A program made the translations under genes and the position numbers. From NCBI RefSeq assembly GCF_004379255.2, contig NC_056037.1:16006902-16070901 (forward strand): a stretch of DNA of 64,000 nucleotides. The letters are read 5' to 3'. The notes beneath the pieces were generated by a model that had not been told where the DNA came from, searched no databases, and saw only the letters and a program-made list of their open reading frames with translations. This DNA comes from Salvia splendens. Taxonomy: Eukaryota; Streptophyta; Magnoliopsida; Lamiales; Lamiaceae. Of this stretch, positions 12,401 to 22,450 are shown piece by piece; the first letter of the stretch is position 1; every line of letters begins with the position of its first letter.

Positions 12401-13355
12401 TTTTCAAGATGCAGATCCTCCTACTCAGCAAATTGACGTCCTTAATTGGTGGGGAACACATAACAAAGAGTTTCTGATACTCTCCATAATGGCTAAGGAG
12501 ATTTTTGCCGTTCCCGCTTCCACCGCCGCCGTTGAGCAAGCTTTTAGTGTCGGCGGTTGTGTCCTAGACGACAAAAGGAGCAATCTCTCCGCCAAAAACA
12601 TGGAAGCCACTATGTTACTTGATGATTGGGTAAAGGAGGACATGAGAGCACAAGAGCCGGTTTTCGACTTCCGTATAGAGAGTGATGGTGAAGACTTTTC
12701 CACCGATGGCGATGACGAGGTCGGAAGCGAGGACGCTCAACAATATCAATGACGGGGCGGGGGGTGAATGGCGAGCACGGCCGACCAAAAAGGTAAGCAA
12801 GACAAGAGAACTACGTGAGCTTTGATTCCTCAATAAAATTGTGGATACGTAGGCAACTCAACTTAAATTTGAAAAGTTTAACTTTCAAAGTTTAAGTTGA
12901 GCTCAAGCCCTTTTCAATTTTTTTCTTTTTCCCCCCATTTCATGTTTTTTTATTTATGTTCCGACGGCACTTTTAAATTATATTACATTGTTGTATGTTG
13001 TATATGTATTGTAAATTGTAATGTATCGTTGTCCGTTATAACTCAAATTCAATAAAATTGATATGATTTTCACCTTATTCGTCTTATTTCAATTTAAATT
13101 ATCCATTGTCTTGTTCCAATTTATTGTATAAGTCAAAATTTCAAATTACATAGCAAAAAAAATATAAAAAAACGAACCGCAACCGCAACCGTGAAAACCG
13201 TCCGAAAACCGGCGGTTCGGACCCGGAACCGGAACCTGAACCTGAACCGCCGGTTTTTGAACCGGAACCGGAACCGTGAAATAGCCTCACGGTTCAATTT
13301 CGGTTCCGCCTTTCTAAAAACCGGAACCGGCGGTTCCGAACCGTAGGCATCTCTA
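9409..13355 (+). mobile_element. Full-length hAT transposon, 3.95 kb, perfect 8-bp TSD
   Basis: The 8-bp target duplication CCTTTGGT at 9401-9408 and 13356-13363 is perfect. Termini are TAGACATGCC on the left and the complement of TAGAGATGCC on the right. Both subterminal regions are packed with GGTTCCGG / CCGGAACC / CGGCGGTT motifs, likely transposase binding sites. The interior encodes a hAT transposase with BED finger and C-terminal dimerisation domain, now broken. Structure is complete, so the loss of function is in coding sequence only. Confidence 0.93.
10158..12752 (+). pseudogene. hAT transposase (BED zinc finger, RNase H-like core, hAT dimerisation), broken
   Basis: Probable exons 10158-10268, 10368-10926 and from about 10986. 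The BED finger is recognisable around 10690-10830 (NIMVKHFKKVRD, then YCENVYTFRKGGGYGTFTRHM). The catalytic core follows (VSICSDVWTD, FSVGFDNASANTASI, HVRCIAHILNLCVQEAI), then WNSTYDMLE. The C-terminal hAT dimerisation domain is at 12430-12650 (LNWWGTHNKEFLILSIMAKE, PASTAAVEQAFSVGG). Breaks: in-frame TAG at 10557-10559, TAG at 10752-10754 within the finger, a frameshift near 11700-11755, and TAG at 12336-12338. No functional transposase can be made from this copy. Confidence 0.88.
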
Positions 13356-13599
13356 CCTTTGGTCGACGTTTTGCTTCTTCCTCTTTTTCTACTAGTAGTG
13401 TCAAAAATGTTCTTAGCATTGACAACTTTCTAGGTTGCCTTTATATTCGAAGTGGTTGAAACTCCTTGTGGTTCTGACCTTTAGGTTGAAGAGTTGATTT
13501 CTTTGGAGAGTTTCTGGCCGATTGCTTGGTGTTCCTTTGTGGTTTGGTGTGGTTGTGGTAATGGCTACCGGTTCGTGCCAAAATCCAAGGTTTGGAGTT

Positions 13600-13903
13600 T
13601 TTTTTTCGGAGTTCGAGATACATTGTCAAGCGAACTAGCCTCCCCCAAGCCCCTCGTGGCCCCACGAACTAGCCTCCCCCAGCCGGGTCCAGGCCCGTAA
13701 GTTGCCCACCCTCAGACGGGTCCAGGCCCGTAAGCTTGCAAAGCCCCAAGGAAAAAAGCCTTGTTCAGGCCCATGACCTTGTAAAGGCCCACAGGGAAAT
13801 TAATCCCAAGTTGCGCCATCCAGGAGTCGAACTCAAGACCTCCAGGATGGCGTGGTATCCTTGCCTCCCTCATCAACCACTTGAGCTAGGGGGCTTGGAT
13901 AAG
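13600..13903 (-). mobile_element. tRNA-derived SINE with 16-bp target duplication
   Basis: Read on the minus strand, the 5' end carries an A box TAGCTCAAGTGG (13877-13888) and a B box GTTCGACTCC (about 13822-13833), the RNA polymerase III promoter of tRNA-derived SINEs. The 3' end is a short poly-A (T run at 13599-13606 on the plus strand). The flanking direct repeat TCCAAGGTTTGGAGTT is found at 13584-13599 and 13904-13919, as produced by LINE-mediated insertion. The body contains two copies of GGGTCCAGGCCCGTAAG. The 13364-13583 stretch before it shows nothing else. Confidence 0.88.
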
Positions 13904-14068
13904 TCCAAGGTTTGGAGTTCTGTGTCGGTGTTTGATGGTTCTATTACTTGTCTTCAGTGACTAAGACACTATGGGGCCTGGGGGCCAGTGGCCCCCGGCT
14001 TATGAAATTATTAGTATGTACTTACTATATGTTACAAATAAAAAAATCTTTTGTAATACTTTTATGTC

Positions 14069-15560
14069 TGAAACGATGGATTTCTCCTCAGGGTGCTTAG
14101 GTGTCGTTCAAGCAAGGATATATCCTACTGGTCAGGATAGAGATCCTAACTAAGCCTAGACCCTGGTTTCAAAAATTCCTCAACCCACTTCTACTGATCA
14201 GTATAGTGGTGGTAAGGGTCGAATCCCACAGAGATGGTGCGTTAAAACTATTGTGGTGATATTCTGGATGGTTTGGTTAGCTACCACGCTTGGGTTGAGT
14301 CTCTACCTAGGCAAGAACTTAAAGGTAATTTCCTACTGACTAGAATGGGGAAAGGAGTGTAGGGGTGCAGCTGTGTACGTGGAAATAGGGAGACATTTTT
14401 GTAACAGGAAATATTTGGAAGGTACGGGATTCTATTTTGGGCTAGACAGAATATTCAGAGGGTAGTGGTAGTCAAGGTGACTGGGCTGACAGATCTGCAG
14501 GTTATAACGAAAAGCAAAGGACAAAAAGTAAAAAAAAGCAAAAAGCATCTAAAAAGCAAGTGGTCCCCAACATTTGACAGGACATCATCTTCTTCAGCAA
14601 CACAAACTGAAATCAGAAAACAATTCCAGATTCAACACGGAAACACAGTTTATCAATTCGCGAACACAGATCCACAAATACGAACACCAAATCTTAAATC
14701 AAGCACAGAAAATGCAACTCCGCATACTGATCAGCAGGAAAACGAAAACGAACTCAAACAAGACTTCACATGCAGCGATTCACTCACGATCAACAGTTCC
14801 ACACTTAACTAAAGGAATTTTGATGGAAGCAAAGAAAGGAAAGTTTCAGCACTTAAAACACCAAGGAACCTTAGATCTAAGCTAACTAGGCGAAATAGAA
14901 AGGAAAAGAAAATAACACAATATACGAAACGGAAATCAACTTCATAGCATAAACACGTTCAGATCTTCAACAAGTACTTCAAAAGCAGAAAATATCCAAA
15001 AGCAACAAAGATCCAACGTAAAGAAAGCAAGCGAATTAAACTACGAAAGCGAGTAAAAGTGTTTTGCCACTCCGGGCGATGATATCTCTAACTACGGTTC
15101 TGCTGGCTGGAACGGACGATTTGGAACTCCGGGAACATCTAGATCTTCAAGTGACCATGGCAGTGGCGAGAAATGAGATTCTGGACTGGGCCAAAGGACT
15201 GAACTCCGAGAGAATTCTACCTAAGAGTGATGATGATGATTCGATTCCCTCCAAGTGGCTTCCTTTTATAGGGAGGCTTACCCTTGATTTTTAGGGTAAG
15301 ACCTTGCGGTGAGATGACTTCTTTGCCCTTAATTGTGATTGAGCAGTCCCAGCTATCCTCCTTCTCCATCTCGAGCCATATTTGCATGTATACTGGTCAG
15401 TACGTAATCGTCCTGACGCCCTTTTCACTTGAAGTGTCTGAAACTCTGCCTACTGGCTAGAATGCTTACCCTGCACGCTTAAGCAACTAGTTTTTGCAGA
15501 TATAATTCAATTACGCACATCATACTGACCAGTAACCTAGGCCTAGAATACGACTTATCA
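14069..15560 (-). mobile_element. Solo LTR, about 1.5 kb, probably Athila/Tat-like
   Basis: The 5-bp target duplication ATGTC is found at 14064-14068 and 15561-15565. The element runs TGAAACGATGG to GACTTATCA, so TG...CA on either strand. The block GGGTCGAATCCCACAGAGA near one end resembles TCGTATCCCACAGAGAC at the corresponding place in the minus-strand LTR fragment at 63.0 kb, which suggests minus orientation. Small open frames inside (for example 14465-14812) lack any protein resemblance. The motif TACTGRYYAG recurs about seven times. Confidence 0.7.
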
Positions 15561-15565
15561 ATGTC

Positions 15566-16091
15566 CAATTGTAAAAGTCCAATAGTTACTCCCACTGCTA
15601 TTTTATTTATATATATCTGACTTTTAATTTTATATTATAATTTACTTGCACCTTATTTTTATCTTATATTATAATTTACTTGCACCTTATTTTTTTTAAT
15701 GATAACATACATATCTATTTCTAGTTTCTATTATGCATTTTCTATTTTTTTCCCTCTCAATATTCATCTATATCTTTTGCAATTTCCCATTTACCATGTT
15801 ACAACAATTTTTGGTGATGTCGGCACTAAAAATACAAAGATTTGAGCCTCCAACATAAAATTTCTAGTTTTGCCGGTGCTTGTCTTCCCTTGATATCTTC
15901 ATTAAAAATGTGTGTATTGTGAAATATGAACTTTTATTTATTTTTGGTGTATTGTATGCGTTCCATATTTGATTAGGATCCGTTTTGTTCTTGATCTATA
16001 GTTTTGGGTTTCTAGTAAATTGATGTTGTAAATGGTAGTAATAATTTATCATTCCTACATAATTGCCTGCTAAAGAGGGTTCGATAATTAG
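15566..16091. other. AT-rich intergenic with a 33-bp tandem duplication
   Basis: No gene. Near 15630-15690 the segment TATATTATAATTTACTTGCA, followed by CCTTATTTTT, occurs twice in tandem. The rest is low-complexity AT-rich DNA. Confidence 0.5.
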
Positions 16092-16094
16092 TAA

Positions 16095-16759
16095 GGGTAT
16101 CCACTATAGGGAGCCCGCGGCTATAGCAGCGGGTTGGGGCGGAGGGCGGGCAGGCTATAGTGGAGAAGTTGTCCGCCCGCGGGGCGGACACCGAAATGGG
16201 GGCGGTAGGGGGCGGACAGGCTTCAGCCGACTCCGGGGCGAGATCGCGGCGAAATGGGGGCGGACGTGGCTATAGGCGCGACGCCTATAGTGGCGGCACC
16301 GACCGCCGCGGCTATAGCCGATTTTAATTTTTTTTTTACATTTCAATTTTAATTTTAATTTTAATTTTAATTTTAATTTTAATTTTAATTTTAATTTTAA
16401 TTTTAATTTTAATTTTAATTTTAATTTTAATTTTAATTTTAATTTTAATTTTAATTTTAATTTTAATTTTAATTTTAATTTTAATTTTAATTTTAATTTT
16501 AATTTTAATTTTAATTTTAATTCTAATTCTAATTCTACTTCGTATAGTCGTGTTCTTCTAATTACGTATAGCCCGATAAATTTGTTCATAATTACTTGAA
16601 ACATTATAAAATGAAAGTTGATTATAAAATTTGGGGGCTATTGGAGGTGTCCACTATAGTGGCGGACACAAAATTTTGGGGATATGGACAACAAAACTGG
16701 GGCTATGGACAAAAACTGGGGCGGGGCTATTGGGCGTGTCCGCCTTATAGTGGACACTC
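16095..16759. mobile_element. PIF/Harbinger non-autonomous element H1, 665 bp
   Basis: Target duplication TAA at 16092-16094 and 16760-16762. Termini GGGTATCCACTATAGGG and the complement of GAGTGTCCACTATAAGG. The last 160 bp are nearly identical to the last 160 bp of the ORF1-bearing element at 39932-42059, including the internal copy GTGTCCACTATAGTGGCGG. So H1 is a deletion derivative of that family. Its centre has been replaced by a long TTTTAA microsatellite. Confidence 0.88.
16324..16533. repeat. (TTTTAA)n microsatellite, about 33 copies
   Basis: A nearly pure hexanucleotide run within H1, ending in TTCTAA variants. Its complementary strand reads as an open Leu-Lys repeat, which is not a real protein. 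Confidence 0.95.
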
Positions 16760-16783
16760 TAACCTTATTGACTATTGTCCTTA

Positions 16784-17876
16784 GGCCATCCGCAACGCTG
16801 TCACTTATCCGTCCCTTAACCGTCCCTTAAATTACTATTCATGGGCCCCACTGTACTTTTTTACTCTATCTCTTAACTAATGGACGAAACCTGCAACCCT
16901 CCGTCCCTTACATTACTATTCATTCAATTACATTTTTTATTTTTATTTCCAACCAAATTCAATTAAAAAAACACACTTCATTAAAAATAAAATCAAATTA
17001 CAACATAAAATTAAAATACAACTTAAAATTCAAAAAAATAAAAAAAACATATAATTAAAATCCTAAAAAAATAAAAACGACATAATTTAAAATACAATTT
17101 TATAGAAAATAAAAAAAACTATACCGCTGGCGAATCATCCCCCGAAGGCGGTGGAGGTGCACTGAAGCCGTGAGGAGGCGGAATGCTAAGTTGTGCTGCC
17201 ATAAACGCAATTCCGTTAAGATATGCTTGGTATTGGGGAGGCGTCATGCGGAAAGTGTCCGGCATTGTGGCGGTCATGTACATGGACATAAGGGAGTTCG
17301 AGGGTCCCCCGAGCCCGAGCTCGTCGACGAACCGGAACCAGCACCGAGGACATTGTACATGCCCCCAGTCGCTGAACGCGTTGATGTCGAACCCGCCGGA
17401 ACCACCACCACCAGAGTTCTTGTCGCCGGACATTTTGTGATGAGAGGATAGATGAAAATTGGAGAGGAAATGAAGATGATTTGGGAAGAATAGATGTGTA
17501 GTTGTGTGTGAAATGAGGATGAATTAGGAGTATTTATAGAGTAAAAAAATAAATAAAAAATAAAAAAGGAAAAAAGGTAATATTACGGTTTTTCATTTTT
17601 TAATTTTTAAAATTTTTTATTTAATTTGATTTTTTTTAAATGATTTATTGCGTCAGCGTGACGATGCCCACTCGCGGGCCGGCGAGTGGGCGTCACGCAT
17701 GGCGCCGGAGCGCACCACGTCGCCTCGGCGCGTGGCGAGACGTCTAGCCATTCGTCACGGCGGGACGGAACACGGGACGGGCAGGGGACGAGACGGGGCG
17801 CTGCAACGCGTCACGCCGCCGTCCCGTCCCTTAGTGACGGAATACGGGCCACCCGCGTGACGTGTTGCGGGTGACC
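16784..17876. mobile_element. PIF/Harbinger element H2, 1.09 kb, with ORF1 remnant
   Basis: Begins GGCCATCCGCAACGC and ends with the complement of GGTCACCCGCAACACG. Target TTA at 16781-16783 and 17877-17879. The interior holds a minus-strand ORF1 shortened by internal deletion. The right subterminal part is GC-rich with GGGACGG/CGTCACGC motifs, as in H3 and H4. Confidence 0.85.
17119..17433 (-). pseudogene. Deleted Harbinger ORF1 (N- and C-termini joined)
   Basis: 104 codons. The N-terminus (MSGDKNSGGGGSGGFDINAF) matches the start of the full ORF1 in H4, and the C-terminus (TATMPDTFRMTPPQYQAYLN, ending SGDDSPAV) matches its end. The whole central SANT/Myb-like domain is missing. It cannot bind DNA as ORF1 proteins do. 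Confidence 0.75.
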
Positions 17877-17949
17877 TTAGGCCATCCACTACGCTGTCAC
17901 TATACCGTCCCTTAAACTACTATTTGAGGGTCCCACTATCCTTTTTTAC

Positions 17950-19533
17950 TGTGACATCCCTAGCCCAAATATAAAAAAAGAGAGAGAAAAAAAGGAAACA
18001 TAAATATGTAATTAGTTCGTTAATTAAAATAGCTTAATTATTATATGTAAAATGTATGCGTCAGTTAGTAGATTAACTAATTTACTAAAGTGTGCCTAAT
18101 GTTGTGTATGCATGACAATTTTTATAATTATGCATGAGATATATACACACACTAATACACATATTTGTAGCTTATTACTATAGAAAAATAAAAGAGGAAT
18201 GATAAGGTTGTGTAAATAGAGGTATTAGGTAATATGATACGTGGCAAGTGTAGAATTACATGCACAACATAAATATGAGTCATGTACTTTATAATATTAA
18301 AGTAAATAATTTTGATAAGTTTTGATGTGATGACTTATACGTGGTAATAAAACAACTTTTGTGCAAAAATATAGGTAAAGCTAAATATAAATAGGAAGTT
18401 CATTTTATCAATGGGGGTTGAAGAAAAAAAAAGGGAGAAAAGGAAAAATGAAATAAAAGAAAGAAAAATAAAATAGTTGTTGGAGACGAGAGCGAAAATT
18501 AGAAGAAGAAATAAGAGTCGTAGATCGCAAAGCAGAATTGGGATTTTAGTTAAATTAAGGTATGTATAAATCATACTTTTAATTTTACATGTGTTATGTG
18601 GTTGATTGCTATGTGTTGAATTTGAATGATAAATTGGATTATATGGTGTGAAATTGATATGATTATGAATTCTTTGATTTTGATGGTCGAATATGATATG
18701 GATATTTGATTGTTGAAATGGACATGTTTATTTAGATATATTGGATAATTTGATGGAATATGATATGGATATGTTATTGGTGCAAAGGATATGTTTATGA
18801 TATCGATTATGTGAATCATTGGATTAAAGAGGATCTGTGACGGTTTTGCCTTGGGTCTGAAATCACAGTGGATATATTAGGACCTTCTGGTCGATCATAT
18901 TGAGACCTTCGGGTCAAATATAGAGGGACCTATAAGTCCAATTACAGAGGGACCTTCGGGTCAAATACAGAGGGACCTATGAGTCCAATTACAGAGAGAC
19001 CTTCGGGTCATAGAGAATCCCGGGCAGATACCAGGCTTGACTGTTACAGAATAATAAACTGAATAGAGTGGCATATGAATATGAAATGGTTTGTTTTTAA
19101 ATTATGTTATATATTGTTTATGATTACATGTATTGATAAAAGAATATGCTTGATGTTTGTATCATGTGAGATTAAAGGTGGAAATTTATATATACTGAGT
19201 TGTGGCTCATACAAACCACTAAAGTTTTCAGATAACAGTAAAGTTTTGACTGACGTTGGTCTTAGGAACTCCACGTGTTATCAGGTTCGGCGGCTGACGC
19301 ATACTGGCAACCTTCTCATCCTCATCTTTTTGCATATAGATAAATGTATAGTATATAGAGTGGTGAGAGGGTTTCACTATTTTACAGGATATTTTGAAAT
19401 ATGTATCGGATAAGTGTTTGCTTGAACTTATATAATATGAGTGTTCTATGAATTAGACACGTATATTAATTGCTTTTATGTTAAAGGATTTATTTATTAA
19501 AAGAGTATACGTCAGAGGGGTTGAGGTGTGACA
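17950..19533. mobile_element. Solo LTR (Ty3/gypsy type) nested in H3
   Basis: Starts TGTGACATCCCTAGCCC and ends GAGGTGTGACA. The 5-bp duplication TTTAC at 17945-17949 and 19534-19538 interrupts H3 at a point that is continuous in sister copies (CTTTTTTACTC). The TGTGACA start and length suit chromovirus-like gypsy LTRs. No internal region or second LTR remains. A TATA-like AAATATAAATAG at about 18381 suggests plus orientation. Confidence 0.85.
18878..19016 (+). repeat. Tandem GACCTTCGGGTC array within the solo LTR
   Basis: GACCTTCGGGTC (a near-palindrome) alternates with GGGACCTATRAGTCCAATTA across about 140 bp, giving a unit of about 60 bp. The array lies in the LTR and no protein reading is proposed. 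Confidence 0.8.
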
Positions 19534-20289
19534 TTTACTCCATTCCTTAACTAAGGGACAGAACCTGCAACCCTCCGTCCCTTAAATTACTATTCATTCA
19601 ATTTCATTTTTTTTATTTTCAACCAAATTCAATTAATAAAAACACACTTCGTTAAATAAAATAAACTTACAACATAAAATTCGTAAAAAAAACATAATTT
19701 AATAATTTCCTCTGCTAAAGTTTACCCAAATGTGCTCAATTAGATCCTCTTGGAGTTGGGTGTGGGCGCTAGAGTCGTGTGTCCTTGCACGAATAGATAA
19801 CCGGTCTTGTATAGACGGATGCGCTCCACTTCGAGGCGGACTACTTGTGTTGATTTGAGATGGAAATTGAAGTGGATATAGAGAGGATTTGAAAGGAATA
19901 TATGTGTTTGTGTGTGAAATGAGTATGAAATAAGAGTATTTATAGAGTAAAGAAATTAAAAAAAATTAAAAACAAATTGAAAAACGGCTAAAAAAAGCGG
20001 TAACATTACCGTTTAATTTTTTTTATTTAAATTCAAATTTTTTTTAAAAAAATGAATTATTGCGTCAGCGTGACGAAACTCACTCGCGGGCCAGCGAGTG
20101 GGCGTCACGCATGGCCTGGGAGCTCGCCACGTCGCCTCGGCGCGTGGCGAGACGTCGCGTCCCGCGTCGCGGCGTGACGGGTCTCGGGACGGGCTGGGGA
20201 CGGAACGACCTGCTGCAACGAGTCCCGCCGCGGTTCCGTCCCTCCGTGACGGAACGCGGTACTGTGACGGGACGCGTAGTGGATGCTTA

Positions 20290-22117
20290 GGCCATCCACA
20301 ACACTGTTGCTATACCGTTCCTTAAACTACTATTTGCGGACCCCACTGTACTTTTTAACTCCATTCCTTAACTAAGGAACGGAACCTGCAACCCTCTGTT
20401 CCTTATTCGTTCCTTAACCGTTCCTTATATTACTATTCATTCAATTTTATTTTTTATTTTTATTTCCAACTCAATTCAATTAAAACTAACACACTTCATT
20501 AAAAAACACACAACATAAAAAAAAGTACAACTTAAAATTTTAAAAAATAAAAAACACACAATTAAAATCCTAAAAAATTAAACGTTGCATAATTTAAAAT
20601 ACATATTTAAAGAAAAAAAACTACTCCACCGGCGAATCATCCCCCGAAGGCGGTGGAGGTGCAATAGGAGGCGGAAGGCCAAGTTGTGCTGCCATATACA
20701 CAATTCCGTTCCACCAGGCTTGGTATTGGGAGGGCGAGAAGCGGGAAGTGTCCGCCATTGTGGCGGTCATGTACACCGCTAAGGGTGTTCGAGCCTCCCC
20801 CGAGCCCGATCCTGAGCCCGCCTGGCTTGATTCGCCTCAGCCCTTCCTCGCTCTAGCCGCTTTCACCGCCTTCGTCCCTTGCGGCCGACGGCGCCCACGG
20901 CTGGATACTGCGGCATCGTTGGTCGTGCCCGCAAACTCCTGCGGTGCACCCTCTTGTGCGCCGCTGTCCTCACCAGTGTCACCAGACGAGTATTGGTCAC
21001 TCGCCGTGTGCTTCGTGCGCTTTGAGGTTGAGCCTGAGCTGGAGCGGACACCGCCGACCCACCTTTCCTCGTCCTTGACGACATGCCAAATATCAACATA
21101 TTTGAATTGTTTACCGGTGTCCTGGTTGTAGACGCGCAAACCCGCCCTCAGAATGTCAGCTCCCGAAGCTCCGCTTTGGTAGTGCGCCGCTTCGGTTGAG
21201 TAGATGCCGTAGAAGTTTTTGACCTTTTTGTCGACTCGGCCAAAGTGAGACCGGAGCATCTTATATGTGCGCTTCCGGGACCCTTTCGGCTTAATCTGGT
21301 AGTAGATATCGGTGACCTTTTCCCAGAAGCACTCGTTGGGTTGTTGATTCCCGACGACAGGATCGTACGAGACGGTGATCCAGGCGTTGTACACCGCCAT
21401 CGTTTCGTTGTTGCTGTACGGATGCCGACCTAGATTCTCCTCTTCCTCCTCCTCGCCCGCCTCCGACTCCGCCCTGGAGCTTCCACCGCCCCGGCCTACT
21501 CCCAGAGTGGGTTCAACGGGGAAATCCTCCCGAATCTGGGATAATCCCTGCGAATACCGCGGGGAGGAGGGACGAGCGTATGCATCCACGTCAAAAGTGG
21601 GTGGTTGGTACCCACCCGGCGTCGCCGAACCCTGGGTGCCCGGCGTCGACGAACCGGAACCACCCAGTGTGTTGTACATGGTCTCCCAATCGTTAAACGT
21701 GTTGAGATCCCACCCGCTGGAGCCGCCACCGCCGTAGTTGCCGTCGCCGGACATTTTGTGATGAGATGTTAGATGAAAATTGGAGAGGAAATGAAGTTGA
21801 TTTAGGAAGAATAGATGTGTAGTTGTATGTGAAATGATGATGAATTATGAGTATTTATAGAGTAAAAAATAAAAAAAATTTAAAAAAAAAAGAAAAAAAC
21901 TGATATAAACGGCGAGTGGGCGTCACGCATGGCGCAGGGGCGCGCCACGTCGCCACGGCGAGTGGCGTGACAGCCCGTCCCGCATCTCGCAGGGACGAGT
22001 TACAGGACGAGATGGGAACGGTTCCGGGGCAGGACGGTGTGCCGCAACGCATCGCGCGGGGGTTCCGTCCCTCCGGCACGGAACGCGGGACGGTTCCGCA
22101 CCGCGTTGCGGATGCTC
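20290..22117. mobile_element. PIF/Harbinger element H4, 1.83 kb, with ORF1
   Basis: Begins GGCCATCCACAACACTG right after the TTA shared with H3 and ends with the complement of GAGCATCCGCAACGCGG, followed by TTA at 22118-22120. The interior carries a long minus-strand ORF1. No transposase ORF2 is present, so it depends on a relative. Confidence 0.88.
20621..21754 (-). pseudogene. Harbinger ORF1 (SANT/Myb-like), one premature stop
   Basis: The frame is 378 codons from ATG 21754 to TAG 20621-20623, with one in-frame TGA at 20837-20839 after 305 residues (ARARKG, then stop). Past that stop the frame continues with the family C-terminus (TATMADTSRFSPSQYQAW, ending SGDDSPVE). The central trihelix/SANT-like domain is intact (PYSNNETMAVYNAWITVSYD, FWEKVTDIYYQIKPKG, QFKYVDIWHVVKDEERW). 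PIF/Harbinger ORF1 proteins bind DNA and help import the transposase. The stop fits a CGA-to-TGA change. Confidence 0.8.
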
Positions 22118-22120
22118 TTA

Positions 22121-22450
22121 CGAGCTCAAGACGTATTTTTCAAATCGCTCAATCATTCGCTCAATCATTCAATCTAAATAAATCAATCTATTATTAGAAA
22201 ATCAAATTGAAATCATTAAATCGCTGTCAATTAAATGGGCAGTGTTAATGTTACCTGATTTTCAATTTCAAACATTTCCTCAGTTTTCGATCTGTCCGCC
22301 AATCCTTTCTTCCTCTGCAATCTCTCTCATCATAAAACCAATTTGCCAGTCTTCTCAGCTATGTATATGTAGTAGCAACGCTCAACTCCACCACACCTAA
22401 TTCAAATATTCACTTCCACGCTAAAGCTACACTCCAAATACCTAACAAAC
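22121..22450 (+). promoter_or_regulatory. Probable promoter and 5' leader of the 22451 gene
   Basis: Non-repetitive DNA between H4 and the ATG at 22451. It contains pyrimidine-rich stretches (TCTTCCTCTGCAATCTCTCTC) and a CAATC-rich run at about 22140-22190, consistent with a plant 5' leader. No firm TATA position is assigned. Confidence 0.35.

Larger units (their letters stand above)
17880..20286. mobile_element. PIF/Harbinger element H3, split by a nested solo LTR
   Basis: Begins GGCCATCCACTACGCTGTC immediately after the TTA that ends H2 and finishes with the complement of GCATCCACTACGCGTC, followed by TTA at 20287-20289. A 1.58-kb solo LTR sits at 17950-19533; without it the element would be about 820 bp. 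No ORF1 is recognisable in the remaining interior. Confidence 0.85.

Noticed and set aside
13820..13890. tRNA gene on the minus strand
   Set aside because: Only the A and B boxes are tRNA-like; the poly-A tail and 16-bp TSD show a SINE, and no full cloverleaf is seen.
16155..16604. Open frame with a long Leu-Lys repeat
   Set aside because: It is a translation of the (TTTTAA)n microsatellite and not a protein.
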